Positions 55,366 through 63,864 of a stretch of 64,000 nt of DNA are shown here, one piece after another. Positions within the stretch are counted from its first letter, which is position 1, and each line of letters begins with the position of its first letter. The stretch is taken from NCBI RefSeq assembly GCF_003201865.1, contig NZ_QJJJ01000015.1, forward strand, positions 35,215-99,214. Direction: 5' to 3'. The notes under the pieces are model-generated. The model was not told where the DNA came from. It saw only the letters and a list, made by a program, of their open reading frames with translations, and made no database searches. Position numbers and translations under genes: made by a program. Source of the stretch: Methylobacterium sp. B4 (GTDB lineage Bacteria; Pseudomonadota; Alphaproteobacteria; Rhizobiales; Beijerinckiaceae).

Positions 55366-56790
55366 ATGCGCACGCTTTTCCTGCAGGCCCCCACCTTCGA
55401 CGGCTTCGATGGCGGCGCCGGCTCGCGCTACCAGGCCAAGCGCGAGATCAAGTCGTTCTGGTACCCAACCTGGCTGGCTCAGCCGGCCGCGCTGGTGCCG
55501 AACTCGAAGCTGATCGATGCGCCGCCGCACAACATCAAGCTTCAGGAGATCGTGGCCCAGGCCAACGATTTCGACCTCGTGGTGCTCCATACCTCGGTCC
55601 CGTCCTTCAAGTCGGACGTGAAGACCGTCGAGGCGCTCAAGGCCGCCAACCCGCGGCTGATCGCCGGCCTGATCGGCGCCAAGGTCGCGGTCGATGCCGC
55701 CGGCGCCATGGCCCAGGCCCCGGCCATCGATTTCTGCGCCCGCAACGAGTTCGACTTCACCGTCAAGGAAGTCGCCGACGGCGTGCCGATGTCGGAGATC
55801 AAGGGTCTGTCCTATCGTGACGCCAACGGCGTCGTGGTCCACAACGAGGACCGCGAAATCATGACGGACATGGATCAGCTGCCCTTCGTCACGAGCGTGT
55901 ACAAGCGCGACCTCGAGATGGAAAAGTACTTCATCGGGTACCTCAAGCATCCCTACATCTCGTTCTACTCGGGCCGCGGCTGCAAGAGCCGCTGCACCTT
56001 CTGCCTCTGGCCGCAGACGGTCGGCGGGCACACCTACCGCACCCGCTCGGTCGCCCACGTGATCGAAGAGATCAAGTACTGCCTGAAGGAATTCCCGCAG
56101 ACGAAGGAGTTCTTCTTCGACGACGACACCTTCACGGACAATCTCCCGCGCGCGGAAGAGATCGCCCGCGAGCTGGGCAAGCTCGGCGTAACCTGGTCGT
56201 GCAACGCCAAGGCCAACGTGCCCCGCGAGACCCTGAAGGTGCTCAAGGAGAACGGCCTGCGCCTGCTGCTGGTCGGCTACGAGTCCGGCAACCAGAAGAT
56301 CCTGAACAACATCAAGAAGGGCATGCGCGTCGAGGTGGCCGAGAAGTTTACCAAGGACTGCCACGACCTCGGCATCGCCATCCACGGAACCTTCATCGTC
56401 GGCCTGCCGGGCGAGACGAAGGAGACGATCCAGGAGACGATCGCCTTCGCCAAGCGCATCAACCCGCACACCATCCAGGTCTCGCTGGCCGCGCCCTATC
56501 CGGGCACGTTCCTCTACAAGCAGGCGGTCGAGAACGGCTGGCTCGATGTCGAGAATGCCGAGCTGGTCGATGAGAACGGCGTGCAGATCGCGCCGCTCCA
56601 CTACCCGCACCTCTCGCACGGCGAGATCTTCGCCGCGGTGGAAGAATTCTACCGGAAGTTCTACTTCCGCGCCCCGAAGATCGCCTCGATCGTGAACGAG
56701 ATGGTCCGCTCGCCCGACATGATGAAGCGTCGCCTGCGCGAGGGCGTCGAGTTCTGGCACTTCCTCCGGGACCGCAAGGCCGCCGCGTAA
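55366..56790 (+). CDS. hpnJ: Radical SAM hopanoid enzyme HpnJ
   Basis: A 474-residue radical SAM protein with an N-terminal cobalamin-binding-like domain (residues 1 to about 170). The [4Fe-4S] motif CxxxCxxC is 'GRGCKSRCTFC' (Cys206, Cys210, Cys213). The SAM-domain landmark 'LLLVGYESGNQKILNNIKKG' and the late 'FIVGLPGETKETIQ' follow. HpnJ converts the glucosamine-bearing hopanoid to the contracted cyclitol ether ring in Burkholderia. The ATG at 55366 was preferred to a TTG at 55357. A strong terminator follows the gene. Confidence 0.92.
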   Translation: MRTLFLQAPTFDGFDGGAGSRYQAKREIKSFWYPTWLAQPAALVPNSKLIDAPPHNIKLQEIVAQANDFDLVVLHTSVPSFKSDVKTVEALKAANPRLIAGLIGAKVAVDAAGAMAQAPAIDFCARNEFDFTVKEVADGVPMSEIKGLSYRDANGVVVHNEDREIMTDMDQLPFVTSVYKRDLEMEKYFIGYLKHPYISFYSGRGCKSRCTFCLWPQTVGGHTYRTRSVAHVIEEIKYCLKEFPQTKEFFFDDDTFTDNLPRAEEIARELGKLGVTWSCNAKANVPRETLKVLKENGLRLLLVGYESGNQKILNNIKKGMRVEVAEKFTKDCHDLGIAIHGTFIVGLPGETKETIQETIAFAKRINPHTIQVSLAAPYPGTFLYKQAVENGWLDVENAELVDENGVQIAPLHYPHLSHGEIFAAVEEFYRKFYFRAPKIASIVNEMVRSPDMMKRRLREGVEFWHFLRDRKAAA

Positions 56791-56821
56791 CACTGCTCCG
56801 CCGCGCGACCGAGCAAACAGG

Positions 56822-56850
56822 AAAGGCCGGGCACCCGCCCGGCCTTTCTT
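56822..56850 (+). terminator. Terminator-like hairpin after hpnJ
   Basis: An 11-base-pair stem (AAAGGCCGGGC, 56822-56832, with 56837-56847) and a four-base loop, followed by a short pyrimidine run (CTT). It lies 31 bases after the hpnJ stop and separates hpnJ from hpnK. Confidence 0.7.
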
Positions 56851-56919
56851 GCTTCCAGGGCTCTGCCATCGACCCGCGAGAGGGCAGGCCCTCTCGACAC
56901 CCGTGATGAGGGGATTTCC

Positions 56920-57762
56920 GTGAAGCGACTGGTCGTCACCGCCGACGATTTCGGCTTGAGCCAGGAGGTCAACGAGGCTGTCGAGCAGGCCCATCGCGAG
57001 GGGGTTCTCACCGCCGCCAGCCTGATGGTCTCCGCGCCCGGTGCCGCCGATGCCGTCGAACGAGCGCGCGGGATACCCTCACTGCGGATCGGGCTGCATC
57101 TCGTCCTGGTCGAAGCATGGCCGACCCTGCCGCCCGAGACGCTTCCCGACCTCACCGACGGGCAGGGGCTGATGCGGCGCGACATGGAGCGCCTCGGCCT
57201 CGACCTCGCCCTCAAGGCCAGCGCGCGCCGGCAGCTCGCCGCCGAGATCACCGCGCAGTTCGAGGCTTTCCGCGCGACCGGCCTGCCGCTCGATCACGTC
57301 AACGCCCACAAGCATTTCCATATCCACCCGCTGATCGCCGGGATGGTGCTTCGGATCGGCCGCGCCTACGGGATGCGGGCGCTGCGGGTGCCGCGCGAGC
57401 CGCGCGACCTGCTCCGGCGCGCCGAGCCCGTCTTCCAGGGCAAGCCCGCCCTCGACACGGCGCCCTGGGCAGCGCTCCTTGCCGTGCGGGCACGGCAGGC
57501 GGGGCTGCTGATCCCGGACCGGACGCTCGGCCTCGCATGGTCCGGGGCGATGACCCCGGACCGGGTCACCGCCCTGCTGCGTCACCTGCCGGACGGGCTG
57601 ACCGAACTCTACACCCACCCCGCGACCTCGGGCGGCTTTGCCGGGGAGGCGCCGGGTTACCAGTACGCGGCCGAGCGGGACGCGCTGATCGCGCCGCAAG
57701 CGCGGGAGGCCGCCGACCGGAGCGGCGCAGCGCGGGGAGGCTTCTCGGATTTTCTGCCGTAG
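56920..57762 (+). CDS. hpnK: Hopanoid deacetylase HpnK (YdjC-like)
   Basis: A 280-residue YdjC/ChbG-type deacetylase. The metal site residues include the N-terminal 'VVTADDFGLSQEVNEAV' (Asp), 'GLHLVLVEAWPTLPP' (His), and 'HVNAHKHFHIHP' (two His). In Burkholderia HpnK removes the acetyl group from N-acetylglucosamine on the hopanoid made by HpnI, giving the free amine. The start is a GTG at 56920 with GAGGGG upstream; the first residue of the first strand is only a few bases later. The free amine it makes is the natural acceptor for an amidinotransferase. Confidence 0.9.
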   Translation: MKRLVVTADDFGLSQEVNEAVEQAHREGVLTAASLMVSAPGAADAVERARGIPSLRIGLHLVLVEAWPTLPPETLPDLTDGQGLMRRDMERLGLDLALKASARRQLAAEITAQFEAFRATGLPLDHVNAHKHFHIHPLIAGMVLRIGRAYGMRALRVPREPRDLLRRAEPVFQGKPALDTAPWAALLAVRARQAGLLIPDRTLGLAWSGAMTPDRVTALLRHLPDGLTELYTHPATSGGFAGEAPGYQYAAERDALIAPQAREAADRSGAARGGFSDFLP

Positions 57763-57975
57763 GCCTCCCCAGAAGGGCTGACCGCCGGCCCCGGGGCGTC
57801 GGCGTCAAGGCGCCGCCCGGAGCCTGATCGAGATCAACGCGATCCGATCCGATGGAGAGCATCCTTCACCGGAAGCCGTGGCCGACGCTCGAAAGTCCGC
57901 AGGGGCAGGCATGCGGAAGGCGGCGGAAAAGCCTCCCGCAGGGTCAGCGTCGAGGACGCGAGGAACGCAACCGCC

Positions 57976-58448
57976 ATGAGACGACGCACCACCGCCCTCG
58001 TTGCCCGGATCATCGCAGTGGGTCTGACCGGCACGGCCGCTTCGGCGGCCGGACTCGATTGCGGCCCGCCGCCGCCACCGCACCCGGACGCCGACGCAGC
58101 CCTGACCCAGGCAATCCTCTCGCCTCGGTGGTCCAGCGTCTCAGGAGCCAAGGCGTCTCGCGCGCGGTCATCTTGGATCGCGCGGTGGCCATCTACTGCC
58201 CACTCGTCGCCAAGGATGAGAGCCTGACGCTCGACCGCCAGCGGGAGGCGGTCCGGCGCTTCGCTTCCGTGCTGACGAGCCTCGTCTACGATCCCACCGA
58301 TCCGACGCAGGGCGAGACCGCATTCATCCTGAGCCTGCCGGTCAAGCCGGCACTGTCGCTCCAGATCGATGCCGCCGCGGCCAAGGCGGGACTGACCCGC
58401 GACGCGTGGATCCTGCAGGCGATTCAGGCCCGTCTGGAGAGCGACTGA
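57976..58448 (+). pseudogene. Frameshifted small secreted protein gene
   Basis: The first frame (57976 to about 58115) encodes a signal peptide 'TTALVARIIAVGLTGTAASA' followed by a proline/histidine stretch. The second frame continues with a good coding pattern: 'ASVVQRLRSQGVSRAVILDR' to the stop at 58448, including 'YCPLVAKDESL' and 'WILQAIQARLESD'. The join must be a -1 or +2 shift near 58110-58130, around ACCCAGGCAATCC. The protein would be about 155 residues and exported. It could be a real decayed gene or a sequence error. I do not recognise the family. It lies between hpnK and hpnN. Confidence 0.55.
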
Positions 58449-58467
58449 CGCAGCTCCGCCGACCGCC

Positions 58468-61152
58468 TTACTTCACCGCGACATGCTCCCGGGCGACCGT
58501 GCCCGGCAGGCGGCCGGCTTCCTCGCCTTCGGGACGGCTCGCATCCGGCTGCTTCGGGGGCGGGCCGAGGAAGGCCGGAACCACGAAGAAGGCCGCGATC
58601 AGCGTGAAGAACAGCGACAGCGCGAGCAATTCGCCCATGCTGGCCGTGCCCGGATGGCTCGACAGCATCAGCGAGCCGAAGGCGGTGCCCGTGGTCAGCG
58701 CGGAGAAGAAGATCGCCCGCGTCAGGCTGGAGGCCAGCATGTCGACGACACCCGCCCGCCACGCGATCACGTAGTAGATGTGGAAGGCCACGCCGACCGC
58801 CAGCATCAGCGGCAGGGCGATGATGTTGGCAAAGTTCAGCGGCATGCCGATGACCTTGAGCGCCATCAGCGTCCACAGCGTCGCCAGCACCAGCGGGCCG
58901 AGCGTCATCGCCACGTCCCAGGGTTTGCGCAGCGCGACCGAGAGCAGGATGAAGATCAGCGCGAGCGCCGTCAGGCCGGCCTGCACGAAGGCACCGAGGA
59001 TGGTGTAGCTCGATTCCGTCGTGGCGATCGGCGCGCCCGTGGCGTGGGGATCGATCGTCTGCACCTCCTTGGCGAAGCGGCGAAGCACCTCGTCGTCGTT
59101 CGAATCGCCCTTCGGGTGGACCTCGATGCGGGCGCGACCGTCGCTCGTCACCCACTCGGCCTTCAGGGGCTTGGGCAGGTTGTCGAGGGTGATCTTCTTC
59201 GGATCGAGCAGCCCGGACAGGCGGCTCATCAGCGTCTTCAGGTCGGTGGTGAGCGCGACGCTGGCAGCCTCGCGCTTCTCGGCGGGGGCGGCGGCGAGGG
59301 TGTCGAGGGTGCCCGACAGGCGGTCCGCCGCCTTGGCGCCGGCCGTGTCGCCGCTCGCGATGGTCTTCAGTGCCGCGGCCGTCTCCTTGAGCGCCTTGAC
59401 GTTGTCGGCATCCGTCGGCGGCGGCGGCTTGCGGGCCGGGTTGAGGGCCGGTCCGAGAAGCTGCGCCGTCTCCTGGATCGTGGCGAGCTTCTGGTCCTGA
59501 TCGCGGGGCACGAAGGTGTCAATCGAGATCACCTTGGCGACCGTGTCGAGACCCTCAAGGCGCTTGGACAAGTCCGGCACCGCATCGACGTTCGGGGCGA
59601 GCACGTCGATCGAGTTGGGGCTGGTGGCCGGGTCCTTGATCAGGTCGAGATAGGTCGCGATCGATTCCACCTTCGGGCTGCGCAGGTGCATCGGGTTGGA
59701 ATCGAACGGCAGCTTCAGGAGAAGCGGGATGCCGGCGAGGGTGATCAGGCCGACGACGATCAGGACCCACTTGCGGTGCTCGACGATCCAGTGATCGACG
59801 CCCGCCATCCAGGTCGTCTCCACCGCCCGCTTCTCGCCGCGCGGGTTGAACACCGCGATCAGGGCCGGGAGCAGGGTGAGCGAGAACAGGTAGGCCACGA
59901 TCATGCCGACGCCGGCGATGAGGCCGAGTTCGGACACGCCGCGGAACTGCGTGGGCAGGAAGGCGAAGAAGCCCGCCAGCAGCGAGACCGCCGCCAGCGT
60001 CAGCGACCAGCCGACCCCGCGCGACGCGCCGCGGAGCGCGGCGTCGACGCTGCCGAGTTCGTAGCGGTCGGCCCGGTAGCGCACGGCGAACTGGATGCCG
60101 AAATCGATACCGAGGCCCACGAACAGGGCGGCGAAAGCCACCGAGATCGGGTTCAGCTCGCCCACCATGGCCAGACCCAGAGCCGCCGTGACGACGAGGC
60201 CCGAGAAGGTCGTGATCAGAACGGCGATGACGAGCGGGCCGGAGCGGAGCGCCAGCCACAGGAACAGGACGATGGCCGCCGTCGTCAGCGAGTAGTTGAG
60301 GAAGGCGTCGTCGGCGAGCGTGGCGAACTCGTCGTCGGCCACCGCGACCGGGCCGGTCAGGCGGATGCGCAGGCCGTGCGCCGCATCGATGTTCTGCTCG
60401 GCGGCGACCCGCCGGATCAGCTTGGTCGCCTCGCGACCCGGCTCCAAGGCGTTGTAGTCGAGCACCGGCTGGATCATCACGAACTTGCGCGTGTCCGTGG
60501 TCTCGCTGCGCCCGCCCGCGAGCAGGGTCTGCCAGGACATGCGGGCGCGCTGCCCGTCGAGCACCTTGCGCAGGGTCTCGTCGATCTGGGTCATCGGCTG
60601 GGCGAGATCGTCGAGCTTGGCGTCGCCGCTCTTCACGCCCTTCACGCCGAGGCTGAGCACCCGCATCACGCCGCGCAGGGAGGGATCGGCGGCCAGCGGC
60701 CCGAGCAGGCCCTGCTGCTCGATCAGGCGCTCGGTGGCCTGCTCCAGTTCCTGCTGCGACATCAGCAGGAAGCCGTTGCGGTCGAAGAAGGGGCCGCCGT
60801 CGGGCCGGTAGACCGTCTCGATCTCGGAACGGTAGGATTTCAGGGCGTCGGCGAAGCGCGCGGCGGCCTCCTCGGCGATCTCCGGCGTCTCGCCGTCGAT
60901 CACCGCGGCGACGAGATTCGTCCGCTGAGGGAACGCCTTCTCGAAGGCGATCTCGTCCTGGCGCCAGGAGACGCTCGGCTCGATCAGCCGCTCGACATCG
61001 GTGTTGATGCGGAACAGGTGGGCGGCCGCAGCAGCCCCCGCGATCGTGAGGAGCGCCGCGGCCACCAGAACCAGCCAGCGACGCCGGACGGAAAACGCGA
61101 CGAGACGTTCGATCACGTAAAACCCTGCCTGCCTAGCGATCCGGTCCGACAC
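58468..61152 (-). CDS. hpnN: Hopanoid transporter HpnN (RND/MMPL family)
   Basis: An 894-residue inner-membrane transporter of the RND/MMPL superfamily, HpnN type. A first helix (residues 26-48) precedes a large periplasmic loop, then 'LFVGLGIDFGIQFAVRYRAD' in the central helix group. A second periplasmic loop and C-terminal helices 'FANIIALPLMLAVGVAFHIY' repeat the pattern. The start is a GTG at 61152; a GTG 36 bases downstream is an alternative. HpnN moves hopanoids from the inner to the outer membrane in Rhodopseudomonas and is structurally similar to sterol transporters. It faces the other hpn genes and is separated from hpnH by a 707-base spacer. Confidence 0.92.
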   Translation of the reverse strand: MSDRIARQAGFYVIERLVAFSVRRRWLVLVAAALLTIAGAAAAAHLFRINTDVERLIEPSVSWRQDEIAFEKAFPQRTNLVAAVIDGETPEIAEEAAARFADALKSYRSEIETVYRPDGGPFFDRNGFLLMSQQELEQATERLIEQQGLLGPLAADPSLRGVMRVLSLGVKGVKSGDAKLDDLAQPMTQIDETLRKVLDGQRARMSWQTLLAGGRSETTDTRKFVMIQPVLDYNALEPGREATKLIRRVAAEQNIDAAHGLRIRLTGPVAVADDEFATLADDAFLNYSLTTAAIVLFLWLALRSGPLVIAVLITTFSGLVVTAALGLAMVGELNPISVAFAALFVGLGIDFGIQFAVRYRADRYELGSVDAALRGASRGVGWSLTLAAVSLLAGFFAFLPTQFRGVSELGLIAGVGMIVAYLFSLTLLPALIAVFNPRGEKRAVETTWMAGVDHWIVEHRKWVLIVVGLITLAGIPLLLKLPFDSNPMHLRSPKVESIATYLDLIKDPATSPNSIDVLAPNVDAVPDLSKRLEGLDTVAKVISIDTFVPRDQDQKLATIQETAQLLGPALNPARKPPPPTDADNVKALKETAAALKTIASGDTAGAKAADRLSGTLDTLAAAPAEKREAASVALTTDLKTLMSRLSGLLDPKKITLDNLPKPLKAEWVTSDGRARIEVHPKGDSNDDEVLRRFAKEVQTIDPHATGAPIATTESSYTILGAFVQAGLTALALIFILLSVALRKPWDVAMTLGPLVLATLWTLMALKVIGMPLNFANIIALPLMLAVGVAFHIYYVIAWRAGVVDMLASSLTRAIFFSALTTGTAFGSLMLSSHPGTASMGELLALSLFFTLIAAFFVVPAFLGPPPKQPDASRPEGEEAGRLPGTVAREHVAVK

Positions 61153-61859
61153 CCCCGTGACGACGGTCCGGGACGTTTTTACGGTCCCGTTCCCTCCCGC
61201 GACACAGGACGCGGCGTCCTCAGAAGGCGGCGGCGCGCCGAATCGATCCTCGTCATGACCCGCCGGACGTGACCCCCGGGGGGTAGGAAGCCCGGATGGA
61301 CGCCGCCGGTCGGCGGTCCCTTCCCGGCGGACACGGACCGCGCCTGGACGAGACTCCGAAGAGACTCCACGCCGATCATCCGTGTCGTTGGCGCGCTACC
61401 TACTTGTCCCGGCGAGGGAATGCAACGCGCCGGCACAATCGCCGGCAACCCTCGCGGGGCAGTGCGATTTCGCACCGCACCCGAAAGGCCGAGGCGCCCA
61501 GGGTCCCAGCGGAGTTCCCAGCGGGCGACTCGGTAGCTGGACCGAGGGCGGTCCGGCGGCACGGGGCGCACACGATATCGTCAACGATCCGGCCGTCCTT
61601 GCTTGGCTCAAGTTTCGCAAGGTCAAAAATCCGCCGCAGAACCCGGAAATCAGCAGATCATTCCCGTTTCGGTCCGCCCAGCCGAAGGCCTCACCCCGAT
61701 GCCTGAAACCGCCTGCGCGTCCGCGACGACACAGTCAGCACAAATCGGGCGCGTCAAACGCCCTCTCGGAATGATTCCAGCCTAATGCGCTGGAATTCTT
61801 GTCCTTCTCACGCTAATCAGCCCGGCTGAATCCGGGAACAGCATTCAAGGAGCCGCGTC
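61153..61859. other. Long divergent intergenic region between hpnN and hpnH
   Basis: A 707-base spacer between two divergent hopanoid genes. It must hold both promoters. A 130-residue open frame at 61382-61774 has a poor coding look and no start with a ribosome-binding site. The final 90 bases hold a dyad (61774-61796) and the hpnH ribosome-binding site AAGGAG. No tRNA or repeat was seen. Confidence 0.6.
61774..61796 (+). promoter_or_regulatory. Dyad upstream of hpnH
   Basis: Perfect 8-base arms ATTCCAGC (61774-61781) and GCTGGAAT (61789-61796) with a seven-base spacer, 64-86 bases before the hpnH start. The arrangement fits a regulator binding site. The regulator is not known. Confidence 0.4.
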
Positions 61860-63023
61860 TTGGGAATCCCCATACGGTACGTCGCGAAGATCGGCGGCTA
61901 CATCCTCAAGCAGCACCTCACGGGGCGGAAGCGCTATCCGCTCGTCATGATGATGGAGCCGCTGTTCCGCTGCAATCTCGCCTGCGCCGGCTGCGGCAAG
62001 ATCGACTACCCCGACGAGATCCTGAACAAGCGCCTGCCGGTGGACGAGGCGCTCGAATCCGTGCGCGAGTGCGGGGCTCCCGTAGTCGTGATCGCGGGTG
62101 GCGAGCCGCTTCTCCACAAGGATCTGCCGCAGATCGTGCAGGGCATCATCGCGCAGAAGAAGTTCGCGATCGTCTGCACCAACGCGCTGCTCCTTGAGAA
62201 GAAGATCAAGGAGTACAAGCCGAGCCCCTACTTCACGTGGTCGATCCATCTCGACGGCGACAAGGAGATGCACGACGGCTCGGTGTGCCAGCGCGGCGTC
62301 TACGACAAGGCGGTGGCGGCGATCGCCAAGGCCAAGGAGATGGGCTTCCGGGTCACCATCAACTGCACCTTCTTCAACAATTCCTCGCCGGACAAGATCG
62401 CCGACTTCTTCGATTCGGTGACCCGTATGGGCATCGACGGCATCACCGTCTCGCCGGGCTACGCCTACGAGCGCGCGCCCGACCAAAAGCACTTCCTCAA
62501 CCGCAAGGCGACCAAGGACCTGTTCCGCGGCGTGTTCCGGCACGGCAAGGAGAAGGGCCGCGAGAAGTGGACCTTCCAGCAGTCGGGCCTGTTCCTCGAC
62601 TTCCTGGCCGGCAACCAGACCTACCACTGCACCCCGTGGGGCAACCCGACCCGCACCGTGTTCGGCTGGCAGAAGCCCTGCTACCTGCTCGGCGAGGGCT
62701 ATGCCGCGACCTTCAAGGAGCTGATGGAGGAGACCGACTGGGACGCCTACGGCACCGGCAACTACGAGAAGTGCGCCGACTGCATGGTCCACTCGGGCTA
62801 CGAGGCCTCCTCGGTGGTCGACTCCGTGCGCAAGCCCTGGAAGCCGCTGGTGCACGCGATCCGCGGCATCAAGACGGAAGGCGACATGGCGCCGGAGGTC
62901 AGCCTGGAGAACCAGCGCCCGGCCGAGTTCGTGTTCTCCCGCAACGTCGCCCAGAAGCTCTCCGAGATCAAAGCCTCGGGCGTCGACACCAAGCAGGAAG
63001 CCCGCAAGCGCACCGCCGCCTGA
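61860..63023 (+). CDS. hpnH: Adenosylhopane synthase HpnH (radical SAM)
   Basis: A 387-residue radical SAM enzyme that joins the 5'-deoxyadenosyl radical to diploptene, giving adenosylhopane, the precursor of extended hopanoids. The cluster motif 'CNLACAGC' is Cys38, Cys42, Cys45. 'VVVIAGGEPLLHKDLPQIVQ' and 'WSIHLDGDKEMHDGSVCQRG' are the SAM-binding blocks, and 'YEKCADCMVHSGYEASS' is a C-terminal SPASM-like cysteine region. The start is a TTG at 61860 with AAGGAG about seven bases upstream; the length is that of other HpnH proteins. It is convergent with hpnG. Confidence 0.94.
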   Translation: MGIPIRYVAKIGGYILKQHLTGRKRYPLVMMMEPLFRCNLACAGCGKIDYPDEILNKRLPVDEALESVRECGAPVVVIAGGEPLLHKDLPQIVQGIIAQKKFAIVCTNALLLEKKIKEYKPSPYFTWSIHLDGDKEMHDGSVCQRGVYDKAVAAIAKAKEMGFRVTINCTFFNNSSPDKIADFFDSVTRMGIDGITVSPGYAYERAPDQKHFLNRKATKDLFRGVFRHGKEKGREKWTFQQSGLFLDFLAGNQTYHCTPWGNPTRTVFGWQKPCYLLGEGYAATFKELMEETDWDAYGTGNYEKCADCMVHSGYEASSVVDSVRKPWKPLVHAIRGIKTEGDMAPEVSLENQRPAEFVFSRNVAQKLSEIKASGVDTKQEARKRTAA

Positions 63024-63049
63024 GGGCTCACGTCGGCAGACGTCCAACG

Positions 63050-63084
63050 AAAAGGCCCGCGCGGTTCCGCCGCGCAGGCCTTTT
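63050..63084. terminator. Bidirectional terminator between hpnH and hpnG
   Basis: A stem formed by AAAAGGCC, GCGCGG and their complements (63050 to 63084) with one mismatch and a five-base loop. It starts with an A-run and ends with TTTT, so it can terminate transcription from both convergent genes. Confidence 0.8.
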
Positions 63085-63159
63085 CATGTCCGGGCTCCAA
63101 TCATGGCGTCGGAGAGGACTCGAGGCGGAGTCCAGGCGCCGGAGCGACCCATCCGAGGC

Positions 63160-63864
63160 TCAGGGCAGGCCGAGACCGGGGCCGAGCCGTGCCCGGCAGC
63201 GCGTGAGTGCAGCAAACGCCGCCGAGGAGTCGCGGCCGAGCCGGATCAGCTCGCCGATCCGGGCTCGACCGCTCAGCAGCGCCCCGAGCACCGCCCGGAG
63301 ATCCGGCTCGCCCGCGGGCGTGAGGGCCGAGGCGGCGAAGGCGGGCAGGGCGCGTCCGGCAGGATCGCAGACGACGCGGATCGCCGCGAAGGGGAGGGCG
63401 TGGCGGGCGGCGTAGGCGGCCGCCACGTGGGATTCCATGTCGACTGCCAGGGCGCCCGTACGGGCGTGCAGCGCCGTCTTGTCGGCCACCGCCATGATCG
63501 CGACGTCCGAGCCCGCAAGGCCGCCGGCGACGACGCGATCCCGCGATCCCGCGAGGCGTTCGGAGAGATGTCGGGCGAGATCGGAATCCACCGGATCGCG
63601 CCCGTCTGCGTCGAGCCGGGTGCAGACGACCACGTCGCCTGGCCGGAGGGCCGGGTCGAGCCCGCCGGCGATGCCGAAGCTGATCACCGCGCGCAGTCCG
63701 GCGGGCGGGCGCCCGTCGAGGACAGTCCGCAACCGGGCGGGATTGCCTCCGGCCTGGATCGTCTCGACGCCGGGCCCGGCGGCGATGCGCGCCTCGCGGG
63801 CCAGCCCGACCACGGCGAGAACCGTCCCCGCGCCCATCGGAGCGGCCGCCGCGCCGCGGCTCAC
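63160..63864 (-). CDS. hpnG: Hopanoid nucleosidase HpnG
   Basis: A 234-residue nucleoside phosphorylase-like protein (HpnG). It removes adenine from adenosylhopane, giving ribosylhopane or its phosphate, the step after HpnH. Visible motifs are 'AVISFGIAGGLDPALRPGDV', 'ALAVDMESHVAAAYAARHAL' (Met-Glu-Ser in the active site) and 'PFAAIRVVCDPAGR'. The GTG at 63864 overlaps the stop of the preceding OPX gene by four bases (GTGA); an ATG at 63837 is the alternative. The overlap suggests co-translation with a polysaccharide export gene. Confidence 0.88.
   Translation of the reverse strand: MSRGAAAAPMGAGTVLAVVGLAREARIAAGPGVETIQAGGNPARLRTVLDGRPPAGLRAVISFGIAGGLDPALRPGDVVVCTRLDADGRDPVDSDLARHLSERLAGSRDRVVAGGLAGSDVAIMAVADKTALHARTGALAVDMESHVAAAYAARHALPFAAIRVVCDPAGRALPAFAASALTPAGEPDLRAVLGALLSGRARIGELIRLGRDSSAAFAALTRCRARLGPGLGLP

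Noticed and set aside
61382..61774. A 130-residue open frame in the hpnN-hpnH spacer
   Set aside because: No ribosome-binding site, no conserved motif, biased composition; likely non-coding.
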